Part shown: positions 25,109 through 33,885 of the stretch, piece after piece
How the letters are laid out: the number at the start of each line of letters is the position of its first letter
Numbering within the stretch: the first letter of the stretch is position 1
Assembly (NCBI GenBank): GCA_964627755.1
Contig: CAZVIH010000033.1
Span: 1 to 49,969 of the forward strand
Origin: B10-G9 sp964627755
GTDB taxonomy: Bacteria > Chloroflexota > Anaerolineae > Anaerolineales > UBA11858
Length of the DNA: 49,969 nt
Reading direction: 5' to 3'
Program-made: the position numbers and the translations under genes
Notes under the pieces: generated by a model
What the model was told of the DNA's origin: nothing
Database searches by the model: none
What the model saw: only the letters and a program-made list of their open reading frames with translations

Positions 25109-25117
25109 TGGTATAAT
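25109..25117 (+). promoter_or_regulatory. Extended -10 promoter for sucCD
   Basis: TGGTATAAT gives a perfect TATAAT at 25112-25117 with an upstream TG. No good -35 hexamer is seen at the expected distance. The start codon is about 44 nt downstream. Confidence 0.5.
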
Positions 25118-25160
25118 CACCGCGCAATAGCTTATTCTAAGTCTGGGAGCTTAATCAGAT

Positions 25161-26297
25161 ATGAAACTTCATGAGTATTATTCCAAAAGGATTTTCGGCG
25201 AATACGGCATCCCCATCCCCCCCGGAGAGCTGGCAAAAACGCCAGCTGAAGCCCAGAAGATTGCCAAAAAGATCGGTCTTCCGGTTGTGATCAAATCACA
25301 AGTGCTGGTAGGAGGACGCGGTAAAGCCGGCGGAATCCGGGTAGCAAAAACCGCCCCAGAAGTAAAAAAACATGCCGAGGATATCCTGGCTCTGACCATC
25401 AAAGGACTGCCGGTGCGCATGGTGCTGGTTGACCAGGCCGCGGATATTAAAACCGAGATCTACCTGGGAATAACCAACGATCGGGCTGCCCGCAAACCAG
25501 TTATCATGGCCTCTGCCGCAGGTGGAGTGGACATCGAAGAAGTAGCCCAAAAAACCCCTGAAAAAATCATCAAATGCCATATCGACCCCCTGATGGGACT
25601 GCAAAGTTACCAATCACGTGACCTGGCAGCAGGTATAGATCTGCCCCGGGAACAATGGCAAGCTTTTGGGAAAATTGCCCTGGGCCTTTGGAAAGCGTAT
25701 ATTGGCAGCGATGCCACCCTGGCCGAAATCAATCCTCTGGTGATCACCGGAGATGGTGAACTTCTGGCAGTGGATGGAAAGATGGTGCTCGATGATAACG
25801 CCCTTTTCCGCCATGCCGACTTGGAAGAACTCCGCGATCTGGATGTGGACCAGGAAGCCGAGATCCGGGCTCGCGAGCACGGGCTCTCTTTTATCAAGCT
25901 GGATGGAGATATCGGCTGCATGGTCAACGGTGCTGGCCTGGCCATGACCACGATGGATATTATCAAGTTATTTGGTGGTGAACCTGCCAACTTCCTGGAC
26001 ATTGGTGGTGGCGCCAGTGCGGATAAAGTCGCTGCCGCCCTGGAAATCATCCTGTCCGATTCCAACGTCAAAGCTGTCTTATTTAACATCTTTGGCGGGA
26101 TTACCCGCTGCGACCTTGTTGCCAAAGGCATTCTGGAGGCTCTCAGTGAGGTCAAGACCGATGTGCCTATGGTAGTGCGGCTGGTGGGTACCAACGCCGC
26201 CGAAGGGCGTCAGTTATTAAAAGATGCTGAAATGGAAACCGCAGATACTCTGGCTGAAGCAGCAAAACTGGCTGTCAAAGCTGCCAGGGGTAAATAA
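25161..26297 (+). CDS. sucC: Succinate--CoA ligase subunit beta
   Basis: A 378-residue subunit with an N-terminal ATP-grasp domain. It opens with MKLHEYYSKRIFGEYGIPIPPG, has VVIKSQVLVGGRGKAGGIRVAKT (nucleotide-binding loop), DATLAEINPLVITGDGELLAVDGKMVLDDNALFRH (metal ligands) and GDIGCMVNGAGLAMTTMDIIKLFGGEPANFLDIGGGA, and LFNIFGGITRCDLVAKGI in the CoA-ligase domain. With SucD it interconverts succinyl-CoA and succinate with NDP/NTP. sucD follows after 15 nt. It can act on the product of the 2-oxoglutarate:ferredoxin oxidoreductases found later in this window. Confidence 0.96.
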   Translation: MKLHEYYSKRIFGEYGIPIPPGELAKTPAEAQKIAKKIGLPVVIKSQVLVGGRGKAGGIRVAKTAPEVKKHAEDILALTIKGLPVRMVLVDQAADIKTEIYLGITNDRAARKPVIMASAAGGVDIEEVAQKTPEKIIKCHIDPLMGLQSYQSRDLAAGIDLPREQWQAFGKIALGLWKAYIGSDATLAEINPLVITGDGELLAVDGKMVLDDNALFRHADLEELRDLDVDQEAEIRAREHGLSFIKLDGDIGCMVNGAGLAMTTMDIIKLFGGEPANFLDIGGGASADKVAAALEIILSDSNVKAVLFNIFGGITRCDLVAKGILEALSEVKTDVPMVVRLVGTNAAEGRQLLKDAEMETADTLAEAAKLAVKAARGK

Positions 26298-26312
26298 AGG
26301 CAGGGAGAAAGC

Positions 26313-27173
26313 ATGAGCATACTAGTAAATAAAAATACACGCCTGCTGGTGCAGGGCATTACCGGTCAGGAAGGATTATTCCACACTGAAAAAATGGTTG
26401 CCTACGGCACCAACGTGGTAGCCGGCGTCACCCCTGGAAAAGGCGGAGAATGGGTCTTAAATGGGAAGGTACCAGTTTTTGATTCCGTTAAAATAGCCAA
26501 AAATGCCACTGGCGCTAATGCAACGGTAATTTTTGTGCCCGCCAGATTTGCCGCTGACGCCATGTTTGAGGCAGCCGATGCTGCCATGGAGTTGATCATC
26601 TGCATCAGCGAAGGTGTGCCTGTTTCCGATATGATGCGAGTCAGGAATTTCATGGATCAAAAAGGGGTCCGGCTGGTGGGTCCCAACTGCCCCGGACTGT
26701 TAACTCCCGGGGAAGCAAAAGTGGGTATCATACCAGGAAATATCGCCATTCCCGGCAATATTGGTGTGGTCTCGCGGTCTGGCACATTAACATACGAAGT
26801 ACTCTATGCTCTGAAAAATCTTGGGTTGGGTGTTTCCACTTGTGTGGGCATCGGTGGAGATCCCATCAACGGCACAAACTTCATTGATACCCTGGAAATG
26901 TTCCAGGAGGATCCCGACACAGACAAGATCGTATTGATAGGAGAGATTGGGGGCACAGATGAGGAGCAAGCCGCGGAGTTCATAACCCAGCATGTTTCTA
27001 AACCTGTAGCCGGATTTATCGCTGGCCGCAGCGCTCCTCCAGGTAAACGCATGGGACATGCCGGCGCCATTGTGCAAGGCGGTACAGGCCTAGCAGAAGA
27101 CAAGATTAAGGCCCTGGAAGCTGCCGGAGTGAAAATAGCCCAGCATCCGGAGCAAATTCCGGAGTTGTTGTAG
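26313..27173 (+). CDS. sucD: Succinate--CoA ligase subunit alpha
   Basis: A 286-residue subunit that binds CoA and carries the phosphohistidine. Seen: VQGITGQEGLFHTEKMVAYGTNVVAGVTPGKGG (CoA-binding Rossmann motif), GPNCPGLLTPGEAKVGIIPG, VSRSGTLTYE, and the catalytic loop RMGHAGAIVQGGTGLAEDKI with the phosphorylated His. GGCAGGGAGAAAG precedes the ATG. It is co-transcribed with sucC and ends before a terminator. Confidence 0.96.
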   Translation: MSILVNKNTRLLVQGITGQEGLFHTEKMVAYGTNVVAGVTPGKGGEWVLNGKVPVFDSVKIAKNATGANATVIFVPARFAADAMFEAADAAMELIICISEGVPVSDMMRVRNFMDQKGVRLVGPNCPGLLTPGEAKVGIIPGNIAIPGNIGVVSRSGTLTYEVLYALKNLGLGVSTCVGIGGDPINGTNFIDTLEMFQEDPDTDKIVLIGEIGGTDEEQAAEFITQHVSKPVAGFIAGRSAPPGKRMGHAGAIVQGGTGLAEDKIKALEAAGVKIAQHPEQIPELL

Positions 27174-27279
27174 AGGTCAATCAAAACCCTGAGCGGAGGC
27201 CCTGAGCAGTGTCGAATGATAACTCAATTGTCTCTCAGCATCGCTCGGGATCCTCTCCTTGATTTGTATAACCCATATC

Positions 27280-27309
27280 AAAAAGCCCGCTTTTCAGCAG
27301 GCTTTTTTT
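27280..27309 (+). terminator. Terminator between sucD and acpP (convergent)
   Basis: AAAAAGCC(C)GC and GC(A)GGCTTTTT arms around TTTTCA, with a T run. A-rich and T-rich ends on both sides allow use by both converging genes. Confidence 0.8.
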
Positions 27310-27331
27310 GTTTAAAACAATCAATTACTCT

Positions 27332-27565
27332 TTACATTTTCTCTTCTAGGAACGCCACAGCGTCACCTACGGTGGTTATCTTCTGAGCATCCTCATCGGA
27401 TATCTCTCCCCCGAATTCATCCTCGAATTCCATGATCAGTTCCACAAGATCCAGAGAGTCCGCTTCCAGGTCTTCCCGGAACCGGGCTTCTTTAGTCACC
27501 TTGGCAGGATCTACTGCCAGCAATTCTACAATAATGTTTTTTACCTGTTCAAATGCGTCGGCCAT
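27332..27565 (-). CDS. acpP: Acyl carrier protein
   Basis: A 77-residue acidic helical carrier protein. The 4'-phosphopantetheine attachment Ser is in EADSLDLVELIMEFEDEFGGEISDEDAQKITTVGDAVAFLEEKM, the canonical helix II and III sequence. GGAGG precedes the ATG. It stands alone, opposite fni, instead of in a fab cluster. plsX, elsewhere in the window, would use acyl-ACP made on this carrier. Confidence 0.96.
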   Translation of the reverse strand: MADAFEQVKNIIVELLAVDPAKVTKEARFREDLEADSLDLVELIMEFEDEFGGEISDEDAQKITTVGDAVAFLEEKM

Positions 27566-27711
27566 AATGATTCCTCCTTAGTTCAAAATTCATCCCTTCT
27601 ATGATATCTTATTAAACAATATTCTGGGGAAATGGTTTCGCTGCTGGGTTAAAATTATTGTAACCGCAGAGGAAGCCTTGTCAAGGTTAGGTCTTCCTGG
27701 GGGGAATTTTG

Positions 27712-27740
27712 TTGACACCCTGCTAGCAGACTGTTACCAT
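27712..27740 (+). promoter_or_regulatory. Predicted promoter of fni
   Basis: Perfect TTGACA (27712-27717), 17-nt spacer, TACCAT (27735-27740); the ATG is 23 nt downstream. Confidence 0.65.
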
Positions 27741-27762
27741 ACCCAATGCAGAAGGATATTTT

Positions 27763-28803
27763 ATGCCTAAAAAGACCTCCACCACCAGCTCCCGTAAAAC
27801 CGACCATATCCAAATTAATCTCAACGAAAATGTGGAATCAGGTTTATCCTCCGGACTGGATTTTTATCATTTTCCCCACCAGGCCCTGCCAGAAATCGAT
27901 CTGAATCAGATCCGGATGGATTTCACTTTATTCGGGAAGGAAATCGCTGCCCCGTTATTTATCTCATCCATGACTGGCGGCACAGACCAAGCAGGTAAGA
28001 TCAATCTCAACCTGGCAGCCGCCGCCCAGAAAATCGGCATCCCCATGGGAGTCGGTTCCCAAAGGGCCATGTTGGAAGACCCTTCTCTAGCCAACACTTT
28101 TCAGGTTAGGAAAGTCGCTCCAGATATCGCACTTTTTGCTAATCTTGGCGCTGTGCAGCTGAATTACGGTTTATCTGTTGAAGATTGTCAGCGTGCTGTT
28201 GATCTGATCGAAGCTGACGCCCTAATTCTGCACCTTAACGCGCTCCAGGAAGCGGTTATGGCCGATGGAAATACTAACTTTTCCGGCCTATTAAATAAAA
28301 TTGAAGGAGTCTGCAAAACCCTGTCTGTACCGGTGATTGCCAAGGAAGTCGGCTGGGGGATATCTTCCCAAACCGCTCAACAGCTCCTTAATGCCGGAGT
28401 TTCAGCTCTGGATGTGGCCGGAGCCGGTGGGACTTCCTGGACTGAAGTGGAAATGCACCGGTCCCAGAGTGAGATCCAGCGCCAGGTAGCAGCCTCATTT
28501 GTCGATTGGGGTATCCCCACCGCAGAGAGCCTCCAGCTTGTTAAAGAAGCAGCTCCGGATTTGCCGGTATTCGCCTCAGGCGGGATCCGAAACGGAGTCG
28601 ATATCGCTAAAACCATCGCCCTGGGAGCTACTATGGCTGGCATGGCTGGACCATTTCTGGAGGCAGCAGTGGATTCTGCAGAAGCTGTACTAGAAATCAT
28701 CCAAAGAACTATCAGAGAAATTCAGATTTGCATGTTTGCTGTCGGAGCCAGAGATCTGAATGCGTTGGAGCAAATTGAATTGCTGGAAATATTCCCCTCA
28801 TGA
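27763..28803 (+). CDS. fni: Isopentenyl-diphosphate delta-isomerase, type 2 (FMN)
   Basis: A 346-residue FMN- and NADPH-dependent TIM-barrel enzyme that interconverts IPP and DMAPP. It has RKTDHIQINLNE (substrate diphosphate-binding), PLFISSMTGGT, MGVGSQRAMLED, LHLNALQEAVMADGNTNFSG (QE pair with catalytic Gln), VIAKEVGWGIS, DVAGAGGTSW and FASGGIRNGVDIAKTIALGATMAGMAGPFL. These are all the usual blocks. The stop overlaps the start of the downstream polyprenyl synthase by 4 nt (ATGA). Confidence 0.95.
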   Translation: MPKKTSTTSSRKTDHIQINLNENVESGLSSGLDFYHFPHQALPEIDLNQIRMDFTLFGKEIAAPLFISSMTGGTDQAGKINLNLAAAAQKIGIPMGVGSQRAMLEDPSLANTFQVRKVAPDIALFANLGAVQLNYGLSVEDCQRAVDLIEADALILHLNALQEAVMADGNTNFSGLLNKIEGVCKTLSVPVIAKEVGWGISSQTAQQLLNAGVSALDVAGAGGTSWTEVEMHRSQSEIQRQVAASFVDWGIPTAESLQLVKEAAPDLPVFASGGIRNGVDIAKTIALGATMAGMAGPFLEAAVDSAEAVLEIIQRTIREIQICMFAVGARDLNALEQIELLEIFPS

Positions 28804-29825
28804 GTGAAATAACTGGATTCAATAACTTCTCAGAGGAAGCTCGCCTCGCCCTGCGGAAGGAGCTGGAACGAGCCATTGCCCCATCCGCGGAAAACGGCAC
28901 CCCTGCTCTGCGAGAAATGATCACCTACCAGCTGGGCTGGAGCGGAGAAAATGCCGGTCCTAAAGCGGAAGGGAAACAGATTCGTCCCCTGCTGGTTCTA
29001 ATAGCCTGCCAGGCTGGTGGTGGAGATTGGAAAAACGCCTTGCCAGCGGCGGCAGCTGTGGAGTTGATTCATAATTTTTCCCTTATCCATGATGACATTG
29101 AGGATAATAGCGAAATTCGGCGGGGCCGTCCTACGGTCTGGAAAGTGTGGGGAGAAGCCCAGGCCATCAATACTGGAGACGCCATATTTGCCCTGGCTTA
29201 TGCATCGCTCCTGAACCTGGTCGAAACAACTTCACCAGAAATCGGCCTTCAGGCTGGGAAGATATTTCATCAGACCTGTTTACGCCTCACCCAAGGCCAG
29301 CACCTTGACATTGCCTTTGAAGATCAAAAAACTGTTGAACTTGAATCTTACTGGCAAATGGTTGGAGGAAAGACTGCCGCCCTTTTAGCTTTTAGCCTGG
29401 AAGCGGGTGCTTTAATCGCCGGGGTTACTCCCGAGATTCAGAACCATTACCGCGATTTTGGCCATTATTTAGGAATGTCCTTTCAAGTTCAGGATGATAT
29501 ATTAGGGATCTGGGGTGCTGAAGAGCAGCTTGGAAAATCCATTACCGGAGATCTCGTGACCCGCAAAAAGACCTTACCTGTTCTGTTTGGTCTGGCCCAG
29601 GAGAAAGGTTTTTATAAGGGCTGGAATGCGGGAGAGATCACACCTGAAAATGCACTTGTTTTGAGCCAAATCCTGGAAGCTGAAGGAGGACGTGCCTATG
29701 CGCAAAGCACTGCTGACCGGCTGACAGATCTGGCGCTGACTGCCCTGGAAAAAGCCGATCCTGAGGGCGAGGCAGGTGAAATATTAAGGGAACTGGCAAA
29801 AAAAATGCTCAAACGACAGGATTAG
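28800..29825 (+). CDS. Polyprenyl (farnesyl/geranylgeranyl) diphosphate synthase
   Basis: A 341-residue all-helical prenyltransferase. The first aspartate-rich motif is HDDIEDNSEIRRGRPTVW and the second QVQDDILGIWG. The lysine and arginine that bind IPP are in GKQIRPLLV. It condenses IPP with allylic diphosphates; the chain length cannot be read with certainty, but the residues before the first motif (FSLIH) are compatible with C15-C20 products. Overlap with fni by 4 nt indicates translational coupling. The product probably feeds quinones, carotenoids or undecaprenyl carriers. Confidence 0.92.
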   Translation: MSEITGFNNFSEEARLALRKELERAIAPSAENGTPALREMITYQLGWSGENAGPKAEGKQIRPLLVLIACQAGGGDWKNALPAAAAVELIHNFSLIHDDIEDNSEIRRGRPTVWKVWGEAQAINTGDAIFALAYASLLNLVETTSPEIGLQAGKIFHQTCLRLTQGQHLDIAFEDQKTVELESYWQMVGGKTAALLAFSLEAGALIAGVTPEIQNHYRDFGHYLGMSFQVQDDILGIWGAEEQLGKSITGDLVTRKKTLPVLFGLAQEKGFYKGWNAGEITPENALVLSQILEAEGGRAYAQSTADRLTDLALTALEKADPEGEAGEILRELAKKMLKRQD

Positions 29826-29932
29826 GGAATAAACACTCTGGTCCATCGATGGTGGAAAGTCATTGATTTTCTACTACAATTTCCACTTTCGCTCCATTAT
29901 TTTCCAGTACTTTCCATCTCTGCCCCTTCTGG

Positions 29933-29938
29933 TATAAT
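29933..29938 (+). promoter_or_regulatory. Possible -10 element before the LysM gene
   Basis: A perfect TATAAT 43 nt before the ATG. The candidate -35 TTTCCA at 29911 (16-nt spacer) is poor. Confidence 0.4.
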
Positions 29939-29981
29939 TGCCCCAGTCTATTGAGAAAAAATAACATAACCGAGTAATCTT

Positions 29982-31115
29982 ATGGCTAATGATAATAAAA
30001 AGATCTGCCCAACCTGCGGTACCCGCGTTAAGGAAGATGCTGAACGCTGCCTGGTTTGCGGCGGCAGCCTGTCGGGCACTAAATCGGATGCCGAAGTAGT
30101 CAGCGGTGGGCGTATGCCCGAAATCACCCTCGGTTTGCCTGTAGCGATCGGCTTAGTGGTGCTGTTCCTGGCCGTTGGCGCAGGGATGGTTTACCTGGCT
30201 CTCTCTCAAACCGGCGCAGGGGGAGATACCACTATCACTCCAACGCTGACCGAAACAGTCACCCCGACACCATCCAGCACTCCGGAACCTCCTACACAAA
30301 CACCTTCACCAATGCCCAGCCCTACAGCTCTGACCTATGTGGTCGCAGCCAATGACTCATGTCTGGCTATCGCTGCCCGCTTTGAGGTTTCGATTAAATC
30401 AATCGTGTTAATGAATAATATCCCGGCCTCCTGCGACACCCTGTTTGAAGGCCAGGAGCTGAAGATACCCCACCCCACTCCTACAGCTACTTCATTCCCA
30501 ACTGCCACATTAAGTGGCATAGAAGCTACCCAGGCAGCCTGCGATAAGGTCAGCTATGAGGTTGGCGAAGGGGATACCCTGGGCAGCATTTCCCTGAACT
30601 ACAATGTGCCTGAGGATGCAATCAAGTCCTACAACGGCATGGTCAGCAACACAGTATACGAGGGTTTGACCCTGATCATCCCGCTCTGTGCCCGAGCTGC
30701 TACACCAGGTCCTTCCCCCACACCGACACCACCACCACCGTACCCATCCCCGAACTTGCTACTGCCGGCAGATGGCGGTGTTTTCTCCCTGAGCGACAAT
30801 CAGGTCACCCTGCAGTGGTCCTCAGTGGGATTGATCAATACCAATGAGGCTTATAAGATCACAGTAATGGATCTGACAGAAGGAACCGGCCGTAAATTGG
30901 TTGACTATGTCACAGATACGAAATTCATTGTCCCGGAATCTTTCCGGGCCAGGGAAGCCTCCCCTCATATCTACCGCTGGACCATCAGCACTGTCCGCCA
31001 GGTTGATGTGGATGAAAACGGCAGCCCAATCTGGGAAGAAGCTGGCAGTCTTAGCGAAGCCCGGGTCTTCACCTGGACCGGCATAGCCGCGGCGCAAACA
31101 ACGCCGACCCCCTGA
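29982..31115 (+). CDS. Membrane-anchored protein with N-terminal zinc ribbon and two LysM domains
   Basis: A 377-residue protein. Residues 7-30 hold CPTCGTRVKEDAERCLVCG, a zinc ribbon expected in the cytosol. A membrane helix (about 50-72) is followed by a Thr/Pro-rich spacer and two LysM repeats: YVVAANDSCLAIAARFEVSIKSIVLMNNI.. near 113 and YEVGEGDTLGSISLNYNVPEDAIKSYNGM.. near 190. A second Pro-rich linker and a C-terminal beta domain (SPNLLLPADGGVFSLSDNQVTLQWSSVG) with fibronectin-like strands end the protein. LysM binds peptidoglycan, so the outer part probably contacts the wall. Zinc ribbon plus LysM is common in Chloroflexota. Confidence 0.87.
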   Translation: MANDNKKICPTCGTRVKEDAERCLVCGGSLSGTKSDAEVVSGGRMPEITLGLPVAIGLVVLFLAVGAGMVYLALSQTGAGGDTTITPTLTETVTPTPSSTPEPPTQTPSPMPSPTALTYVVAANDSCLAIAARFEVSIKSIVLMNNIPASCDTLFEGQELKIPHPTPTATSFPTATLSGIEATQAACDKVSYEVGEGDTLGSISLNYNVPEDAIKSYNGMVSNTVYEGLTLIIPLCARAATPGPSPTPTPPPPYPSPNLLLPADGGVFSLSDNQVTLQWSSVGLINTNEAYKITVMDLTEGTGRKLVDYVTDTKFIVPESFRAREASPHIYRWTISTVRQVDVDENGSPIWEEAGSLSEARVFTWTGIAAAQTTPTP

Positions 31116-31140
31116 TTGGATATCACACCAGAATCAACAC

Positions 31141-31168
31141 AAGCCCGGACTTTCGTCCGGGCTTTTTT
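31141..31168 (+). terminator. Intrinsic terminator after the LysM gene
   Basis: Ten-base perfect stem AAGCCCGGAC / GTCCGGGCTT with loop TTTC, then T's. Confidence 0.92.
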
Positions 31169-31277
31169 CTTCTCAAGCTCATCTTCAGTATTCAGTCCGC
31201 AGATTTATCTGCCGAGCAGAGACTGGTCTCTTTTTTCCGGTCGTCGGTCGTGAAGCGCAGCTCCCCACCGCTCCGCT

Positions 31278-33839
31278 TCAGCGCTTCCTGATCCACCTTA
31301 CACTATTGGATCGGCAAGTGGGACAGTTTCTTTCCTGGTTGCTGCTGAATTTACCCTCCCATTTTTCTCCACAAACCAAGCATACAAAATCAGCTGGTTG
31401 GTTTTCATCTTTAAGACGGGGATTGCGCGGACCTGGAACTTTTTTCTCTTTCAATAATTGGCAGGTCTCCCTGATCTCACTTGAGGTTACCGTTAGCCGC
31501 TTTTCTTCTGATTGCTCCATGATATGCTGCCAGCGGCTGCCTTCTGCAGCAGAACACCATTCCAGCTGCAGTCTTCCAGGGTCCAATCCCAACTTTTCCA
31601 TCCCATCCCATAAACCATCCAGACGCCGAGTAGTGCTTCGGTTGGCATCAATATAATGGCAGTCCACATAATGGCAGCCGGAGACAAGGACCACAGGTGC
31701 TCCCTTGCGAAAGGCGTGCCAGACAAAATCCGGACTCACCCTCCCGGAGCACATGGTCCGGATGATATTGGCATTGGGAGGATAGGCCATTCGGCCCACA
31801 CCGGCTGTGTCCGCGCCGGCATAGGAACACCAATTGCAGGCAAAAGTGACAATGGTTTCAGAAGGATCATCCTCCAGCATGGCATCGATCTGGGCATATA
31901 TCGCCTGGTCGGAGAAATGCCTCATTTTGATAGCGTTGAATTTGCATTCCGCTGCGCAGGTACCACATCCAGTGCAGGCGGCAGTGATCACTTCGGCAGG
32001 CTGGCCCTTCTTCCAGGTAATGGCGCTGAAGGGGCAAACATTGGCGCACACTCCGCAGTTGGTGCAGAGATCTTCCTCAACCACAGCGGTGATGGCATCC
32101 ACGGAAAATTTGTCCTTATTAAGCAATATCGAAGCCCGAGAGGCTGCAGCGCTGGCCTGGGTAACACACTCCCGGACATCCTTTGGGCTTTCAGCGCTTC
32201 CGGCTATGAATACTCCTTTGGTAGGTGTGTCAACCGGACGCAGTTTTGGATGTGCCTCTCGCAGGAATCCACTGGGAGACTTGGACAGACTGACCATCTG
32301 GCGGATAGTCTCTGTGTCTTTCCCTGGGACAGCACCTACGGCCAATACCAGCATATCAAAAATGTGGGATTCCAATCTGTTACTGGTGGTATTTTCCACC
32401 ATCAGCTGCAAATCTCCCGTTTCAGGATCTTCGTATACTTCTCCTGGCAATCCGCGGATATATTTCACTCCGGACCCCCTGCTCCGCATTAACAATTCTT
32501 CAAAGCCTTTCCCAAAAGCCCGCAGGTCAGTGTAAAAAACCGTTGATTCCACATCAGGGTAGGCATCGTGCAGATACTGGGTAGTTTTGATGGTGTTCAT
32601 GCAGCAGAAATTGGAGCAATAGGGATTCCCGCGCTCCGGATCCTGAGTCCTGGACCCTACACACTGAATGAACCCGATCCTCTTTGGAAAAGCCAGATCG
32701 CCAGGCCGGCCCAAATGTCCTTCAAGCGGTCCGCTGCTGCATATCAAGCGCTCAAACTCCAAACTGGTGAGAACATTGGCATAGCTGGAATAACCATAAT
32801 CATCCAGGGGGGTTGGGTCGTAAAGATCCATCCCGGTGGCGACTATCACCACACCTGTTTCCACCTCAATAATCTCATCCCGCATAGCAAAATCGATACA
32901 TTCCTTTTCACATGCCTCGATACACTTGCCGCAAGCAATCGGATTCTGACCCAGGCATTCATCGGCATTAACAATATAAGCCGAAGGCACAGCCTGGGGG
33001 AACGGCAGGAAAATCGCCTTCCTGCTGCCAAGACCAACCTGATATTCATCCGGAACGACAATCGGACAGACATCTACACAATCCCCGCAGGATGTGCACT
33101 GGGTTTCATCCACATAACGGGCTTTTTTACGGATTCGAACCTTAAAATTTCCTACATACCCGGATATATCTTCCACTTCGGCATAGGCCAGTAACTTGAT
33201 GTTGGGATGTCGACCGACATCCATCATTTTGGGTCCGAGAATTCATATGCTACATTCTATATCGGGGTAGACCTTGTCCAACTGGGCCATAATCCCGCCT
33301 ATCGACGGCTCCTTTTCCACCAGGTACACCTGATGACCGGAATCTGCCAGATCAAGAGCAGCCTGTATGCCAGCCACACCTCCACCGACAACCAGGGCTG
33401 CATCGGTGACAGAGATCTGTTCCTCTTCCTGAGGTATCAACCAGGTAGCCCGGGCCACAGCTACTTTCACGATTCGCTTGGCTTTTTCCGTTGCGGCCTG
33501 GCCATTTCCGGCAGTCACCCAGGAGCAGTGTTCCCGGATATTAGCCATTTCCAGGAGGTATGGATTTAATCCAGCACCGGAGATGCAGTTCCGGAAGATC
33601 ACTTCATAAGTTGCCGGAGAGCAGGACGCCACCACAACACGATTTAGGTTATATTCCCTGATGGATTTCTGGATCTCTACCTGCCCGGGATCAGCGCAGG
33701 TATATTTATTCCTGACAGCAGCCACCACGCCTGGCAAGTTGGCAGCATATTCCCGAACAGCTTCTGTATCCACAGTACCTGCAATATTTGATCCGCAATC
33801 ACAAATAAAAACCCCGATCCGTAAGTTATTCTCGGCCAA
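31278..33839 (-). CDS. hdrA: Selenocysteine-containing HdrA-MvhD fusion, flavoprotein of heterodisulfide reductase type
   Basis: One reading frame of about 853 residues interrupted by a single TGA at 33243-33245 (residue 199). Around it the protein reads DIECSI-TGA-ILGPKMMDVGRHPNI; HdrA has CSxC-ILTPKM-VGRHPNI there, so the TGA replaces the second conserved Cys. HdrA selenoproteins are known in methanogens and some bacteria. Domains: N-terminal GVFICDCGSNIAG; FAD-binding VVGGGVAGIQAALDLADSG near 150; ferredoxin CTSCGDCVDVCP near 248; two further clusters CTNCGVC and CTGCGTC; MvhD-like domain from about 650 (VTFACNWCSYAGADTAG); a C-terminal zinc ribbon (CLVC..CPTC). The TTG at 33839 lies six bases after GGAGG; a GTG at 33845 is the alternative. 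It is the last gene of the cluster. Confidence 0.88.
33197..33226 (-). promoter_or_regulatory. Candidate bacterial SECIS element
   Basis: On the minus strand a perfect 7-bp stem GGATGTC / GACATCC closes a GGTC loop; a lower TGAT/ATCA stem extends it with a CAAC bulge on the 3' side. The loop begins 27 nt after the TGA. Bacterial SECIS hairpins place a GG-containing apical loop about 16-37 nt from the UGA, and the E. coli fdhF loop also contains GGUC. The element is inside the coding frame, as in bacteria. Function is inferred from structure. Confidence 0.8.
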
Positions 33840-33885
33840 CGACACCCTCCTCTTGGTAAGTGGTTCCCTGAAGTTCCATCCTATC

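Noticed and set aside
27190..27260. Possible dispersed repeat with CCTGAGC units after sucD
   Set aside because: Only short partial similarity between two halves; no second copy found in the window.
31656..32492. Plus-strand open frame of 278 codons
   Set aside because: It is antisense to the hdrA-type gene whose motifs are unmistakable; no ribosome site or family-like sequence.
31278..33845. Two separate genes (200 and 649 residues) or a frameshifted/pseudogenised hdrA
   Set aside because: The frame is unchanged across the TGA, both flanks align with HdrA without gap, no ribosome site precedes the second part, and a SECIS-like hairpin is in place.
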